Part shown: piece by piece, positions 34,790-46,708 of the stretch
How the letters are laid out: each line of letters begins with the position of its first letter
Numbering within the stretch: position 1 is the stretch's first letter
NCBI GenBank assembly: GCA_963971425.1
Contig: OZ020518.1
Location: 6,551,989-6,615,988, forward strand
Direction: 5' to 3'
Length of the DNA: 64,000 nucleotides
From: Bryoerythrophyllum caledonicum
Taxonomy: Eukaryota > Streptophyta > Bryopsida > Pottiales > Pottiaceae
Program-made: the position numbers and the translations under genes
Notes under the pieces: model-generated
What the model was told of the DNA's origin: nothing
Database searches by the model: none
Seen by the model: the letters and a program-made list of their open reading frames with translations, nothing else

Positions 34790-35440
34790 ATACCCTAAAC
34801 CGGTGCAAAAAACTCCTGTAACACTATGTGAAACCCTAAATGAAGAAGCAAAAAACAGTCACGATTCAATGACCTAAATTCTACAAAGACCATATTCTGA
34901 GCTTCAGTTTTTGTGAACTCAGAAGCGCCCTAAAACTACATTTAGAGGAGTAGGACTTTACGAGTGTCAAACCTCGGGATTGACCAATATGGAGACGGAT
35001 CCTTTGAAGATTTAGTACTCTGGTATCGTGCGACCAAGACTGTATTTTGCAACAATTTAGCGGTAGACGCACATTCTAATTCCTGCACAGCCCGAGAAGC
35101 CCACGACATCGCAGGGAAAGAGAGAAAACATACCTCGTGGAAAACGGCGACTGGTTTGCTTGGTTCAAAACTCTCCTGTCCTCCTAGTACGAACTCCCAC
35201 TACAATATGCTCCTCCGCAGCAAGATGTCGCTTCGACGGAACGTGTATTGAATGCACTACATGTAATCATTGTGGCGAACCTTAACCCTAGTGGAGAAAA
35301 CGAAGGAGCCACGAAACCCTGAATCCACGAAAATCCTAAAAACCATGTGCAATCTCTGAGAACCAAGAACGATGTTCGAAGAGGACTAACATCACAAGAG
35401 CGGATTTCACCCTAAACCTGGTCGATCCCACCCAAACCCT
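34790..35440 (-). promoter_or_regulatory. Telo-box-rich subterminal region, right MULE end
   Basis: AAACCCTA, ACCCTAAA or close variants occur near 34792, 34831, 35283, 35410 and 35432. It mirrors the left subterminal region and probably holds the promoter and 5' region of the minus-strand gene. Confidence 0.4.
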
Positions 35441-35516
35441 AAGGGCGAACATGATTGCAAACTCCCTGGACATCGAAGTCGGCTACTGTAGTTGTGACAC
35501 AAGCCCAATGATGACG

Positions 35517-35773
35517 CACCTCGAAGTTGATGTGGGACCCACCAGCGTCCAATATAGGCATGGTCATGGCGTCCATGGCATGGTAGTGTTTCATTGGACA
35601 GTTTTGTAACATTGCAGGGTGGAACACTGGCCAGTGTTCCAGGGGGCAGTGTAAGTTACATCGTAAGTAATTACTCGGCGACGGCAGGGTGAAATGCGCG
35701 GCAGCGCCGCGGCGGGGCCACGTCGGGCAGCAGTGCCAGCTGGGCTTCACAACAAGGGGATTTAGCCTTCTCC
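35517..35773 (-). repeat. MULE right terminal inverted repeat
   Basis: 257 bases matching 11546-11805 in inverse orientation; outer end GGAGAAGGC on the complement, followed by the target duplication CACGGTAGC (35774-35782). Confidence 0.9.
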
Positions 35774-35782
35774 CACGGTAGC
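35774..35782 (+). repeat. 9-bp target duplication of the MULE, right copy
   Basis: CACGGTAGC, identical to 11537-11545. Confidence 0.9.
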
Positions 35783-36384
35783 TGCAAAGTCAGTGGCGTG
35801 GAGAATTGTACAGACGATTGTTTGACTTGGTACAAACTTTCTCCAATCAAAATCCACTAACTTGCTGATAGGCGAACCGATGTCTCTATCAACATCCTCA
35901 AATACTTAAAGTAACAATTTCTCAAGAAGAACCGGTTATACACGAATGAAATGACAAGTGGAGGAATCATTAGAGATATATCTAAAGGTAAGGTGTTAGA
36001 TGGCAAGAATCAAGCGAAAATCAGGCAACAGAACACACCACTTTATGGATATCTCTTATCAGCTACGAAGTCAGATCAAGCGACAATCAAGCAGCCGAAC
36101 TCACATCACTTTACGGATACATCTCTATTAGCTACAAAGATGTCAGCCTAAAAGTACACTGGACTCTCCGACAATAGCCACAGGAGCCGAGTTCACACCA
36201 AAGAGGGCGTTTTCCTCTCACGACCAGACCATGACGATCAAGAAGCTACTTTATTTCATCTAAGCTTTCAAGCAGAGGCTTGTGGAAGAAGAATCGTAAA
36301 TCTCGCTGAAGGCAGGGCCATACACTCGGGAAAATCAGCTCACGCTAGAATGAACTACTCTGTACACATATGATACACTCGCAC
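35783..36384 (-). other. 3' flank of the IST1-like gene
   Basis: No gene. Bases ~36008-36150 hold two imperfect ~70-base direct repeats (ATCAAGCGA, ACTTTA(T/C)GGATA and TCAGCTAC-type words). Probably the 3' UTR and downstream DNA of the gene at 36385. Confidence 0.45.
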
Positions 36385-39300
36385 TCACTTCCACTTCCCA
36401 GCCCTGTCGCCAAATATACCAAGGAAGACGTCCAGGTCAGGAGGTTTTATAAAAGTGGGTTTGGATGGGGGCTGTGTTACCGGCTCTGTTGCCGAGGCCG
36501 ACTGAGACTTCCGGTGCTCCGGGACTTTGGGCGTTTTGGGCAGCTCCGGGTCAGTCTTGTGGCTCTGCAGAGTGGTACCCTGCCGAGTAGATCTCGGAGT
36601 ACTACTCGTCGAAGGCTTCAACGATTCCTGAACATCCTGCTTTCCAACATTAATGTGACGAGGGGGCGGTTTGTTATCGTCATACTCCGGAAGTGCCTTC
36701 GTCCGTGGCCGCTCAGGTCTCTCTCGTCTAGGCGAGTGCTCAAAATCCACCTTCGGGTTGAGAAAACGAGGAGGCCTGACGTCGTCGTGTCCTGAAGGCC
36801 TGTCTCTCTGCGAAGCATAACTTGATGATTGACGCCCCTCCACGGCATCGTCCTTAGGTGAATGTGCAGATTGTCTCCTGTCTGAATGTTTCTGCTTTTC
36901 CCTCCTGGGAAGAAAGTCTTCAGATTCTCTAGCTCCACGGGTTATTTCCGCAGGCCCCATTGTGGCTCGCCGCCCAGTGTCGTCGTACGCATCACTAGAT
37001 CGATACTTGGGCTTTTCTCCCGGCAAGCTCTTCCGCATCTCTGTCCTGGAGGTCGTGGTGAGAGGTTCATCGTTGTCGGATGGTGCAGGATCTTCCCTCC
37101 CGGGTCGCCTGCCTTTAGAAGAGCCCTCTTGAGCGTCCTTCCTCCGCTCATCCACGCTAGGTAATCTCGGAGTCCTCTGCCTGCTCCGAGACGAGCCCTC
37201 CTCTCCCGACTCCGAGGACCTGTCTGTGTGGAAATTATTCTTTCTTGAGCCACCCCCCCGGCCTCGGGGATCATCCTCGTACTCACTAGAGTCATGATGA
37301 AGTGTCTCAGACGTAGATCGCTCGTTCTCCTTTCTCCTACCAGATAGATTGCTTCTCTTTGTGTCATCCGCATAAGGCCTCCTCACAGTATCATGGGCTC
37401 GAGGTGAGTAATCACCTCCTGGCGGAACCCCTGCTTTCCAGTTTCCAGATTCACGCCGCGTGCCTCTTGGAGAGTCACGATTCGCGTCCTCTGAAACCCC
37501 TGCTTTCCAGTTTCCTGATTCACGCCGCGTGCCTCTTGGAGAGTCACGATTCTCCTCCTCTGAAACCCCTGTTTTCCAGTTTCCTGATTCACGCCGCGTG
37601 CCTCTTGGAGACTCACGATACTCGTCCTCTGGGTTCCTGGGCGTCCTTGTGGTGACAGATTTCTTAAAGTGCTCACTATCCCAGTCAGGGTCATGGACAT
37701 CGTCGTCTAAAAATTTAGGCACAGCATTTTTCCTAGAGTCTCTTTGGCGTGGCGGCTCTGGGACAGGGTCAGCATCTTCATCAGAAGAGTCGTGCCTCTG
37801 ATACTTCCCTGCGTATTGTGAACCCTCCTTGCTCCTGCGACCTTCCTCACCCGAAGAATAAGGTATTTTACCCACAGAGCCTTCCTTACTAGAAGCTCTC
37901 CTGAGGTTCGGCTCGTCAAAATACTGGTCTTCATGGTGCACCTTTCCCTTTCCGGATCCTTCCCTGCTAGAAGCCTTCCTGAGAATCTGCTCGTCAGCGC
38001 ACTGGACTTCATGATGCGTCCTTCCCTTTCTTGACCCTTCCCGGCTAGGAGGCTTCCTGAGACCCGGCTCACCCGGCTCTTGATCCCTTGCCTTCTCCCT
38101 ACTAGAAACCCTTCTATAATAGCCTTCATCACGATCTGGATCTTGTTTGTGTGACCTTGGCTTCCCAGACCCTGAAACCGTTTCCTCCTGATTTCTCCTG
38201 CCTGCGTCAGCTCCGGGCCTAGAATTTGCAAAGCCTCCATGCTCGTCCTCAGAAGAGCTATGCTTCTTGCCGTCGTACTTCTGGCTCTGCCTACGTTCTG
38301 CCCTGTGGCTACCATCGAACTCATCTATCGACCCTCTTCGGTTATGTTGGCTGTATTCCTGCGGCGGAGAGAGATCTCCTTCGTCTATGCCTCCGATAAC
38401 AGTGTTGACCCGACCAGGCTTCTCTCTGGGCACACCAATGGAATTCCGCCTCGACTCCTCTTCCTGACGCCTTGACAGAGCAGCGAAACTATCTGACTCG
38501 CGCCTGGAGCTCTTTGCAGGCAGGGTTTCCCTTGCCCCTGGATTCATATCAGAATCAAACGGCGGGTCCTCTGCCGATAGTCCAGGGGGTTTCCTTGCAG
38601 GAGGTCCAGTTCTGCCATTTTGTGAACTTGTCCGAAAATCACCATCTGGGCGTGGAGAGTTTTTCCGCTCCACTTTCTCTTCCATAAACCGTCCCGAAGT
38701 TGAATTCGCGAAATTATCAGACTGAGTTAATATCGGCTTCTGGCTCGGAACGGTGGGAAACTCGTCGATGTCCTCAACGCTAATGATCTTGGATGGTCCT
38801 TCCTGCAATTCCAACGAGTTAAGATAAGAACTGCGTATGATAGGTTACACTTAGCATGATACAGTGGCTGACAAATCCAGAGAACTACATTGCCATCCCT
38901 GTGCAAGTAAACAAATGCTTACAAGAAGATCTTGTGGGCCCGCCCGAAGCTCCTTCTCGAAAGGAGCTGCATCCCACTCTACTTTATGCTCTGCAGCTAT
39001 ATTCTTCATCAACTGAAGCTTCGCTTCTCCTGAAGCGCGGCTCGCAGACAGCTTCTCAATAACCTGGGGACACCATCATGGCGTTTGGTTGGAGCCAGTA
39101 TGTAAACGAGTACATTTTCAAACTCAAACCCCAGAAATCCTCTCACAGTCACTTGGAAAACAACAAGACTTCAAGAGAATGATTCAAGAGAAATAGCTGA
39201 AACCAACCACATACTTTTGCAAGATATCTAACAAAGATCATTGCACCTGAAGAAAGAGTATGAACTTACCCTCCCATTCACCCCGCATCCAGGCCGCAAT

Positions 39301-40525
39301 TCATCAATTGTTGCAACGAACTCTTTTCCATATTTGGCGATAAACATAGGACGAATCTGGGCAAAATCGGGTAGTTCTGCACATCTCGAGGATGCATAGA
39401 GCAGGGATGATATGTCTTCCTTGAGGTCTGGAGGGCAGGTCCTGCAGGGGGGAAAAACAGGCAAGCCACCAAAATAAGCGCCGGTCCAAATGAAGAGAGG
39501 AGGATGATGCTTGAGAAACAACTTCATTAATCCAAATGAAGATAAACAGGAGGTAAATGAAGGCTAAGATACTTACTTTTGAGAATCAATAACCGGGACC
39601 TGGGCTGCTATTCGTTCAGCATAGAGATAAAGTAGATCGTACGCTTCTATAAGATTCTGCTCCCTTATAATGTGCTCTACCTGAAACCACCGGATACAGA
39701 CATGGGAACAAAATTAAACTTCCCAGGCCATCCACTTGAGACCAGAAAAAAAATGATTGACAAGCTGAAGATGTTCATATCCCTCCCTGATGAGGAGAGC
39801 GAGGACGCACCTGTAATCGAGCATTGCTCTCTTGGCCGTTCCTCAAAAGATCCGCAACTACTTTTCTATCTGCTGCGATCTGAATACTTTTTTTGTTGCG
39901 CAACAACTTGATTCGAGCTGACCCTAAGCGAAGTTGCGTTTTGCTGCAAAAGAGAGGAATAGAAGAAAAACAAAAAAACGTATTCGACGCGTCAATACGC
40001 TACAGAACAAAGGTTATTAATCTCACATCCTCAAAGCACAGCAGACAATGTTTTTCCGAATCCACTTTACACCTGAGAACCCGGGCGTCCTAAAACCCGC
40101 GTAAATTCTCCTTCCCGAGAGCGTACTCAACACTAATATGCCAATCCAGACGAACTCTAAAACCCTAGTAACCTCCAAAAAATTTCCAACAAACAACAAA
40201 ACATGATACCCTTCAAAGACAGCCTATATCGACACCTCCGTCAAACGCAACCCTAATTACGCTAAAATCCGCACTAAACCAAAAAAAAAAAAAAAACACT
40301 GCCAAAATCATCCTGAAAACCGAGTCTGCGACAGAAACGAACTACCAAACAATGCCGCTCTAAAAACGAAAAAATCCACAAAACGCTCTCATAACAAACG
40401 AAAAACTTCCACGATTCAAAAGCAGGTCACGGTCTTAAAAAACCAGCACCATCACTGTCTCCGCATCGTGAGAGAGATCCTTACCACTTAGACGGCTGGA
40501 AGCCTTTCCCGACAAGAGAAGCCAT
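36385..40525 (-). CDS. IST1-like protein (ESCRT-III regulator), complete, 1002 residues
   Basis: Six exons: 40525-40485, 39943-39811, 39680-39577, 39441-39270, 39063-38923 and 38802-36385. All have GT-AG introns and matching phases (3009 bases including the stop). Exons 1-5 encode a ~197-residue IST1 (Regulator of Vps4) domain: MASLVGKGFQPSK, LRLGSARIKLLRNKKSIQ, RVEHIIRE-like VEHIIREQN, ICPLDLKE-like TCPPDLKEDISSLLY, and FIAKYGKEFVA. IST1 works with CHMP1, LIP5 and the Vps4 ATPase on multivesicular bodies. Exon 6 encodes ~805 residues that are charged and probably disordered, with three tandem 23-residue units containing SPRGTRRESGNWK and longer units with KASSREGS. Long-tailed IST1 homologues occur in plants. 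Start chosen as the first ATG giving the conserved N-terminus. Confidence 0.93.
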
Positions 40526-41388
40526 CTTATTCATTCCTCCGTCCTCTCCAGCAATTCAGATCTACAAACACGCGCACGGAGCGGAGAACTCTTCCTCTCC
40601 TCACGGCCTACCAAAAAACGAGCTCAAGAACACGGCGATCTACCACCTAACTTACAACCACTCCCGCAGCGTCACCATTGCCAGAGCTCGAGCACAAAAG
40701 GCCGAGGTCGGGTTCACGTCAAGCAGACATAGCAGACGTAGCTCCGCCAAAAAGCAAAAGCAGACAGACTACCGTGCCGGGAAAGTGATCCGACGCCCCG
40801 TCACGCCCAGCGGGCTTCGCCGGTCCGGGTACCGGCCCATGCCCGTCGTGCGGTTATTTCTGCGTTCCTGAGGGAGACGAAAACCAGATCAGTGGACGAG
40901 AAGTGTGTCAGGGGGACGGAACGAGAAGTCAGTGTCTGCCGGCGGTGTCGACGAATATTCCGGAGTATCAGACCGGAGGCGCCTCACGTCCCACGACCAC
41001 CCGCGTATCAGAAGTGTAAGACCTAGGTATCTCTCGAGTCACGAAGCCGACACCCTCTCGGTATCGAAGTGGTAGCAGGATAGTATCATAGTGGTATCAC
41101 CTAGGTATCACCTAGGTCATTCTGGAAGACTACGTATGTAGGGTCGGGGTTCGGACGTGGCAGGTACCCCGTGTCGGCTGTGGGCACCGGGGACGCGGTG
41201 TGAACGGGGACACGATGAGCGTGCGCAACACCCCCCAAGAAGGCGACAGGAAGACGACGGGCTTTTGGGCGGTAGTTTGACGCGTGGGGTGCGAGACCAA
41301 CGGTCACCGGTACGCATCCCGCTGGGGCCCTCTTTGAGATTCCATGGTTTTACTGAGCCTAGTTCCATCAGGTGGGTTTGCTTGGTAA
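40526..41388. other. 5' flank and probable promoter of the IST1-like gene
   Basis: GC-richer than its surroundings, no coding frame with homology. Near 41020-41125 GGTATC(A/T)-words recur (ACCTAGGTATCAC twice in tandem). TATA box not identified. Confidence 0.4.
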
Positions 41389-41487
41389 ACGCATTGGGAA
41401 CTCTTTGGGAACATGGGGAACGTGTTGGGAACACTATGGGGAACTTTGGGGAACAACATGGGAACGCAATGGGAACGTTGTGGGAAT
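41389..41487 (+). repeat. GGGAAC repeat array
   Basis: About nine GGGAAC/GGGGAAC words, spaced 9-15 bases, many in the form TTGGGAACNNNATGGGGAAC. Related to the shorter run at 3356-3390. Confidence 0.7.
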
Positions 41488-41812
41488 AATGTGGTTAAAA
41501 AGGTAAATCAGAAGAGGGTAACCAAATGGTTGGGTTAGGAACCACATCGGATTTTACGGTGAAATTGGTGTGGGCATGAGGAGCCCAACCCGGACTTTTA
41601 GGGACCATATTTGGGAGATGAAGCCACGTATGGTCGTCATGTGCGTCTGTTTACTAAAACGATGCCTGTTGACAAGAGTTTCAGGGCTTTTTTTTTTGGC
41701 GACAGTCTGACAGATTCGCTTTGCTGTGAGATGTGGGTTGGGTTAAATTTTGGAAGGAAGATATCTCACTAGCCGAAAGAGAATCTGGCGAACGAAAAAA
41801 AAAGCCCTCAAG

Positions 41813-42240
41813 AGTTTAGTAGTATGGAACTACTCCCCCCTCTTAAGAATAGTCACTATAGAATAAGAAACAAGCCACCATAGTATGGAACTACTCCTCC
41901 ATGTTAAGGGTAGTCACTACAAAATAAGAAACAAGCCACCAAGGAGGGGGGGTTAGTTCATGAGTTATATGGTTTGGGTAGGGGTTGGTTGTTTTCTAGT
42001 CTTCTCATACGGAGGAGAACAAACATGGCGTATTGAATAGCAATGGTGTTGATGTTTTCGAAAGTGCTTTGAGTAGAGGCTATTGGGATTTTACATGTGT
42101 CTTCAATTGATTTCATAGAGGGAATATATGTGGTAGCTCTAGCTCTAGCTATGATTTTTATTAGAAGATCCACTTTTTGGCCTATTGCACTAATTTCATT
42201 TCGAAGAGGTTGATATTTCTTTATGCCAAGCCCTAACTCT
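41813..42240 (-). mobile_element. Truncated retroelement fragment with LINE-like 3' end
   Basis: Read on the minus strand, ~41815-41940 (two copies of a stretch with TAGTTCCATACTA and TAGTGACTA) matches the 3' end of the LINE-like sequence near 60000-60060. A 71-codon frame (42173-41958) lies just before it and may be a coding remnant; I do not recognise its domain. Confidence 0.45.
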
Positions 42241-43546
42241 AAGTGGTGGGTGTAGATTAGTCACATATGAGAATCCACACTACTTCCCATGGTGCGGAGT
42301 ACAACATATTATATGGCCCATGGCCATATATGGGGCCAAACATATACATAGGCACTATTGCCGCATCGTGCCCTCCTGTCACGCATCTACCGCGCCCCCG
42401 GTATCTACCCCCTCATGTCGAATCCCTATTGACAAAGCTGCCATTCTTGGCAAGGTGTTCATCCATTCCCTCGCCCACTTGCCCACTATTACCAACAAAA
42501 AAAATTGTACATTGTATTGGTTATTGGTCATATATGTACAATACGTTTATTAAAGCCTTTTATTAAAGGCGTTTAAGAGAAGTTGTAATGGATAGAACTA
42601 TCCCAAAAGTCTCTACAAATGATGATCTTTGCCTTAGATTTATGAAAAAAAAATACTATATTTAAAAGGGGGTAATTAATCCCACTAATTTATCTTTACA
42701 ATCAATAAAGATATCCAACCACTCAATTCAAGGAATTTAACATTGAGAAATGCCTCAACATAGTTCATGCAAATAATGGAAAGTTGCAAAAAGATGGATG
42801 AATATTGTAAAAAATTAAGGAGACTTTTTCAATTATCCAAATTGTAATATAAGATCCGTTCTTAAGTATTCACAAAAAACAAGTACAAATTCACAAGTTA
42901 GACATGATAATATCCTAATTTCTAGTCCAAATAAGCACAAAGTTTAACCCGTAAAGGATGAAGTGTCTGTTAAAGGGACAAAGTTATTCACTTTTACTAC
43001 GATTATCTTCCAATCTACATGAACAAAATTCACAAATTTTTTACCTCATCATCTCATGTAAGTGTAGAAGATGATCCTATCGTTACATTCTCAAAAAGTT
43101 CATCTTGACAGATTTTAATCATTGGAATAGAGATTCCTTTAAAATACCTTTGTCCTTTTTACACCATTTAGGAAAAAGTGAGAACTAGTCATAGCATCAT
43201 TTGTCATAATCAAATGAAACAAGCACTGCAATGATACTATACGTGTTTCCAGTGCATGCCATACCATATTACCATATTTGTATTTATATGTTGTAAAAGG
43301 AATGAAGTGAACTTGGTCAAGTGGCACTACCATATAATATTAATTATATTATATGGCGAATAAAGTCAACTTGGGAAGTGGCTCTACTGTACCATACAGC
43401 ATAACATTTCTAAGTTTGGGTTTCTCTGATTGAGCAAAACAAATGGACAAGGTAATCTAAGGCAGATTGGGCACCTTCTTGGCAAATAATTTATTTAAAC
43501 AACGGTATTTGAAAATGGGCACCTCCGGGGGTAAAAAATAGTTTAA
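42241..43546. other. Gene-free AT-rich DNA
   Basis: No coding region. A degraded TTAA-family start (TTAACCCGTAAAGGATGAAG) is at ~42944. No complete element can be delimited. Confidence 0.45.
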
Positions 43547-43747
43547 CCCTTGAAGGACCAAGGCATTTTTAGAGGAATCTCTACTCCATTGACTAGAAAC
43601 TACAAAGATGAAACTTTTGGGCATGTAACCCTAGGATCTTCTTCTAAACTAATTGTATATGAGACGTGGTAAAAAATTTGTGAGTTTTGACTGTACAATT
43701 TGAAAAACAATTGTAGTCAAATATCCCCCAAATAGACACTTGCTAAT
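43547..43747 (+). mobile_element. TTAA-type fragment interrupted by P6
   Basis: Starts CCCTTGAAGGACCAAGGC after TTAA (43543-43546) and runs into P6, which is inserted at TTAA 43748-43751. Its far end is not clear. Confidence 0.5.
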
Positions 43748-43751
43748 TTAA

Positions 43752-44560
43752 CCCCTAAAGGACCAAGGCAATTTTTCCTCAAAAACACTCCAAAACTGTC
43801 ATTTTCAGCGCATTCAACACAATATGATACAAAATCATTTTTTTTGAAAATTTAACCGTAGGATCTTGTACTAGACTTGTATGAGAGTGTGTGGTGAAAT
43901 TTTTGGTAAGTTTGACAGCATGGATTGAAAGATATTAGCCTTTGAAGTGCAACATAATCTCTTTTTCAGGTCATATTATACACCTTCAACAAACTTCGAC
44001 CACCTTCTATGGCAACATTTTGCACTACGGGCCGTGATTTTATTGTCTTAACTTGAAAAGGATCATGTTAGGCACAAGTGCACCAAATTTTAGAAGTAGA
44101 AGAGGTGTAGAAGATGTCCTAAAAAATCCTGCAATGCACCTATGTGCCAAGAATCAACAATACACTTTATATTTTGCATATATCATATCCTTCTCAAATA
44201 TTTGAAATTCACAAATCCGTACGGTAGATGCAAAGATCTCAATTTCCTTTCCAAGAGGACATTCTCAGTCTTTTAAATGGACAAAAACTCGAATTTCTAT
44301 TGAATTTAGAAGTTATTAAAGTTTGGTGACAGTATTTGTGATATGTCACACTTAACTGCTGCACTATTTGTATATGTAAGTGAAAATAAATTGTAACTTT
44401 TGAACCGTAAGTCGGAATTCTACAAAATTTGTGTCTACGCAAAGCTAATCAAAAGTTGGTCATTCAGTAAAAAATCTCAGAAAATAATGCCTAGAATTGA
44501 GAACGTGGTACCTTACCCAAACTCAAAACGTCCCCCGAGGGGACATCGGTCCTTTAGGGG
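43752..44560 (+). mobile_element. TTAA-type element P6
   Basis: 809 bases from CCCCTAAAGGACCAAGGC to ATCGGTCCTTTAGGGG with TTAA at 43748-43751 and 44561-44564. A clean 12-base inverted end. Contains the family word TCCAAAACTG. No coding capacity. Confidence 0.82.
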
Positions 44561-44564
44561 TTAA

Positions 44565-45465
44565 GGGTTAATTCAGCATTCATTCATACAGTTGCTACAC
44601 TTTGCAACTTCTAATGTTGGAGTAAAAATCATTCATACAGGTAAAAACCATTGCTACACTTTCCAGCTTCTATATGCATGTTCATTACAACAAGTCTTTA
44701 CAAGCTATTTCATACACACTTCTTTATCTAATTAAGTGTGAATTAGTGAAATTCACCTACCTCCTTGTAACCTCCTCCTAACCTTAATTGACACTTGTTT
44801 TACCTCAAATTATTCCTAGTTTGGTTTTTACACTTACTTGAAAGTTACCATAGAATTCAACTTTAACTGAAAGTCACTTATTAATGACCACTTGATCCAT
44901 GGTTGCCTTCATCTAAGGGTCTAAAGTCGATTGGACTAACAAGACTCTTCACCTACAGATTGAACTAGCGAGGTTGTCCATTTCACAAATAAGTAAATTT
45001 CTACAAACTTCCTTTTGGGTATAAACTAAGGTGGTTTGTCTGCCATATGCACTACTTACTTGTCTTCTTTGTAAGTACGTCTAGTTTGCTACATGTGCAA
45101 GAAGTGACTTTAGGTTTGTGGTGGTGTGATGGTGGGCTTTTAAATCTAAGATAGGTGCTACATGGCTAAATCTTGTGGAACTTCAAATCAAATCATCTTA
45201 TTTTCAATGAATGGATTTCTCCCCTTGACTTGATTACATAAATGGTGTAGAGTCTAATTATTCTTGTGATTGCAATAACAAGCTGTAAAAGGCTATAGAC
45301 ACCTTGTCTACAAACATGGTTCTAACTTTGCTTTTGGTTGTGTCTATGGAGACATGTAAGGTCCTTTACCTCTAGAATTTTTAGACTATAGTACACGAGC
45401 ACTCATGGATTGAAGAGTACTTTCGGAGTTTCACTCTAACTTTTGGTATTGTATATCTTGCTTAA
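44565..45465. other. Gene-free AT-rich DNA
   Basis: Nothing recognised except short local duplications around 44570-44700 (CATTCATACAG twice, GCTACACTTT twice). Confidence 0.45.
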
Positions 45466-46401
45466 CCACTGAATTTCTTTGACAATTTCACATCAGAACA
45501 CTTCAAAATTGCTTGTTTTAGTGAAATGAGTAAGGATGAAACCAAAAACCTTTACTTCTAGTTTCAATCGTAAAATCCCAATTGAGAATTATTAAATAAC
45601 TTACATTAAAAATTTCATAAAACTTGACGGCAAGGATTGTGATATTATAGTGTTTGAAGTGGAGAAAAGGGTCCATTTTCTTCTCTGCGTTCAGTGGATC
45701 AACAGACTTTGACTTCACTTGGTGTCAAATTTTTGCACTACCAAAGGTCTAAATTTATTTCCATCCTGTTAGTCATGATATTGTTTCCTTGTACTCCAAT
45801 TTTTAGAGGTAGAAAATGGGTGTAGCATATTAAAAAAAATTGTCCAAGGAGTGGAGGTTCAAAAATTGTCAGTTTACATTATATTTTTTTGTGAACTTAG
45901 TATGTTTTAGAATGAGAATCCGAATGGTAATTAAGAAGGTTTACACCACATAATGTTGCAGACAAACAAAAAGTTAAAAATATGATGATCTCAAAGTTTT
46001 ATGTGGAAAAAGAAAAGTTGTTATGGTACATTGCCCGACAATGTGCGATAATGTGTGAAAATGTTTGACTTTGATTTGTATGCTTTTTTTCACTAATGAC
46101 AAGAGATTTTTTTTTACTGTATGAAAGGAATTCGTATTATTAGTTAGTGTAGACATTCCATAGAGTGTCCTAGCAAAAAAAATTGGAGTTGCCCAACGTG
46201 CCCACTATCCCCATTTAAACTTCAAAACCCTATAACTCTTTCATTAAATGTCGGATTTAGGAACAAATTGGACTCACACAAAGCTTTTAGTAATTTCCAT
46301 TTATATTAGAAACATCAAAGAAAAATATTAGAAAATAACACTGTAAGAGCCTACCCAAACCTCCTAGAGTCCCCTGAATGGGACTCTTGGAAATTTAGGG
46401 C
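45466..46401 (+). mobile_element. TTAA-type element P8, degraded
   Basis: Flanked by TTAA at 45462-45465 and 46402-46405. Interior words (GTGTAGCATATT, GTCCAAGGAGTGGAGGTTCAAAAATTG) match P2. End words are mutated (CCACTGAATTTC and TTTAGGGC). Confidence 0.6.
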
Positions 46402-46708
46402 TTAAACAAAATTGCCTTCTATGTTGGATTAATTTGTTATTATAAATATTATATGGTGATTGGACGCTTTTTGGTTTTGGGTACTATGTAATTGAATTGG
46501 TATTATTTAGATACTAGCGAATAGATAAACAAACCTTATTATACATTTTGATTGATTTATTACATATGATTACCAAAACTTTCTTGGTGTTAATGACCCT
46601 TTGATGGGTAATATAATGATACAAGAAAGTACATACGTATGATCAGTTTTGAGATTGGATTAATTTGGAATTAATTTTGGTAAGAAATCAAACAAAATTT
46701 GTCTTTAA

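Larger units (their letters stand above)
11546..35773. mobile_element. Mutator-like element (MULE) with long inverted repeats; carries MURA-type and Ulp1-type genes
   Basis: Long inverted repeats (11546-11805 and 35517-35773) begin GGAGAAGGCTAAATCCCC, and CACGGTAGC is duplicated at both outer borders. The 24.2 kb includes an 11.9-kb CACTA insertion, so the MULE was about 12.3 kb. The plus-strand transposase gene (12247-16092) and the minus-strand Ulp1-type gene (19221 to ~34667) converge. MULEs with a Ulp1-like protease are known in plants (KAONASHI group). Both genes carry stops or frameshifts, so this copy looks non-autonomous now. It landed about 600 bases downstream of the IST1-like gene's stop codon. 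Confidence 0.92.

Noticed and set aside
11546-35773. Segmental inverted duplication as an explanation for the two matching ~260-bp blocks
   Set aside because: The match starts exactly at GGAGAAGG on both sides and is bordered by the same nonamer, which is a transposon insertion, not a duplication.
36370-38687. Plus-strand ORFs across the IST1-like last exon
   Set aside because: Antisense shadows of an 805-codon exon that joins in phase to a conserved IST1 domain.
42267-42566. ORF of 99 codons
   Set aside because: No domain, splice context or codon pattern; the second overlapping frame is equally open.
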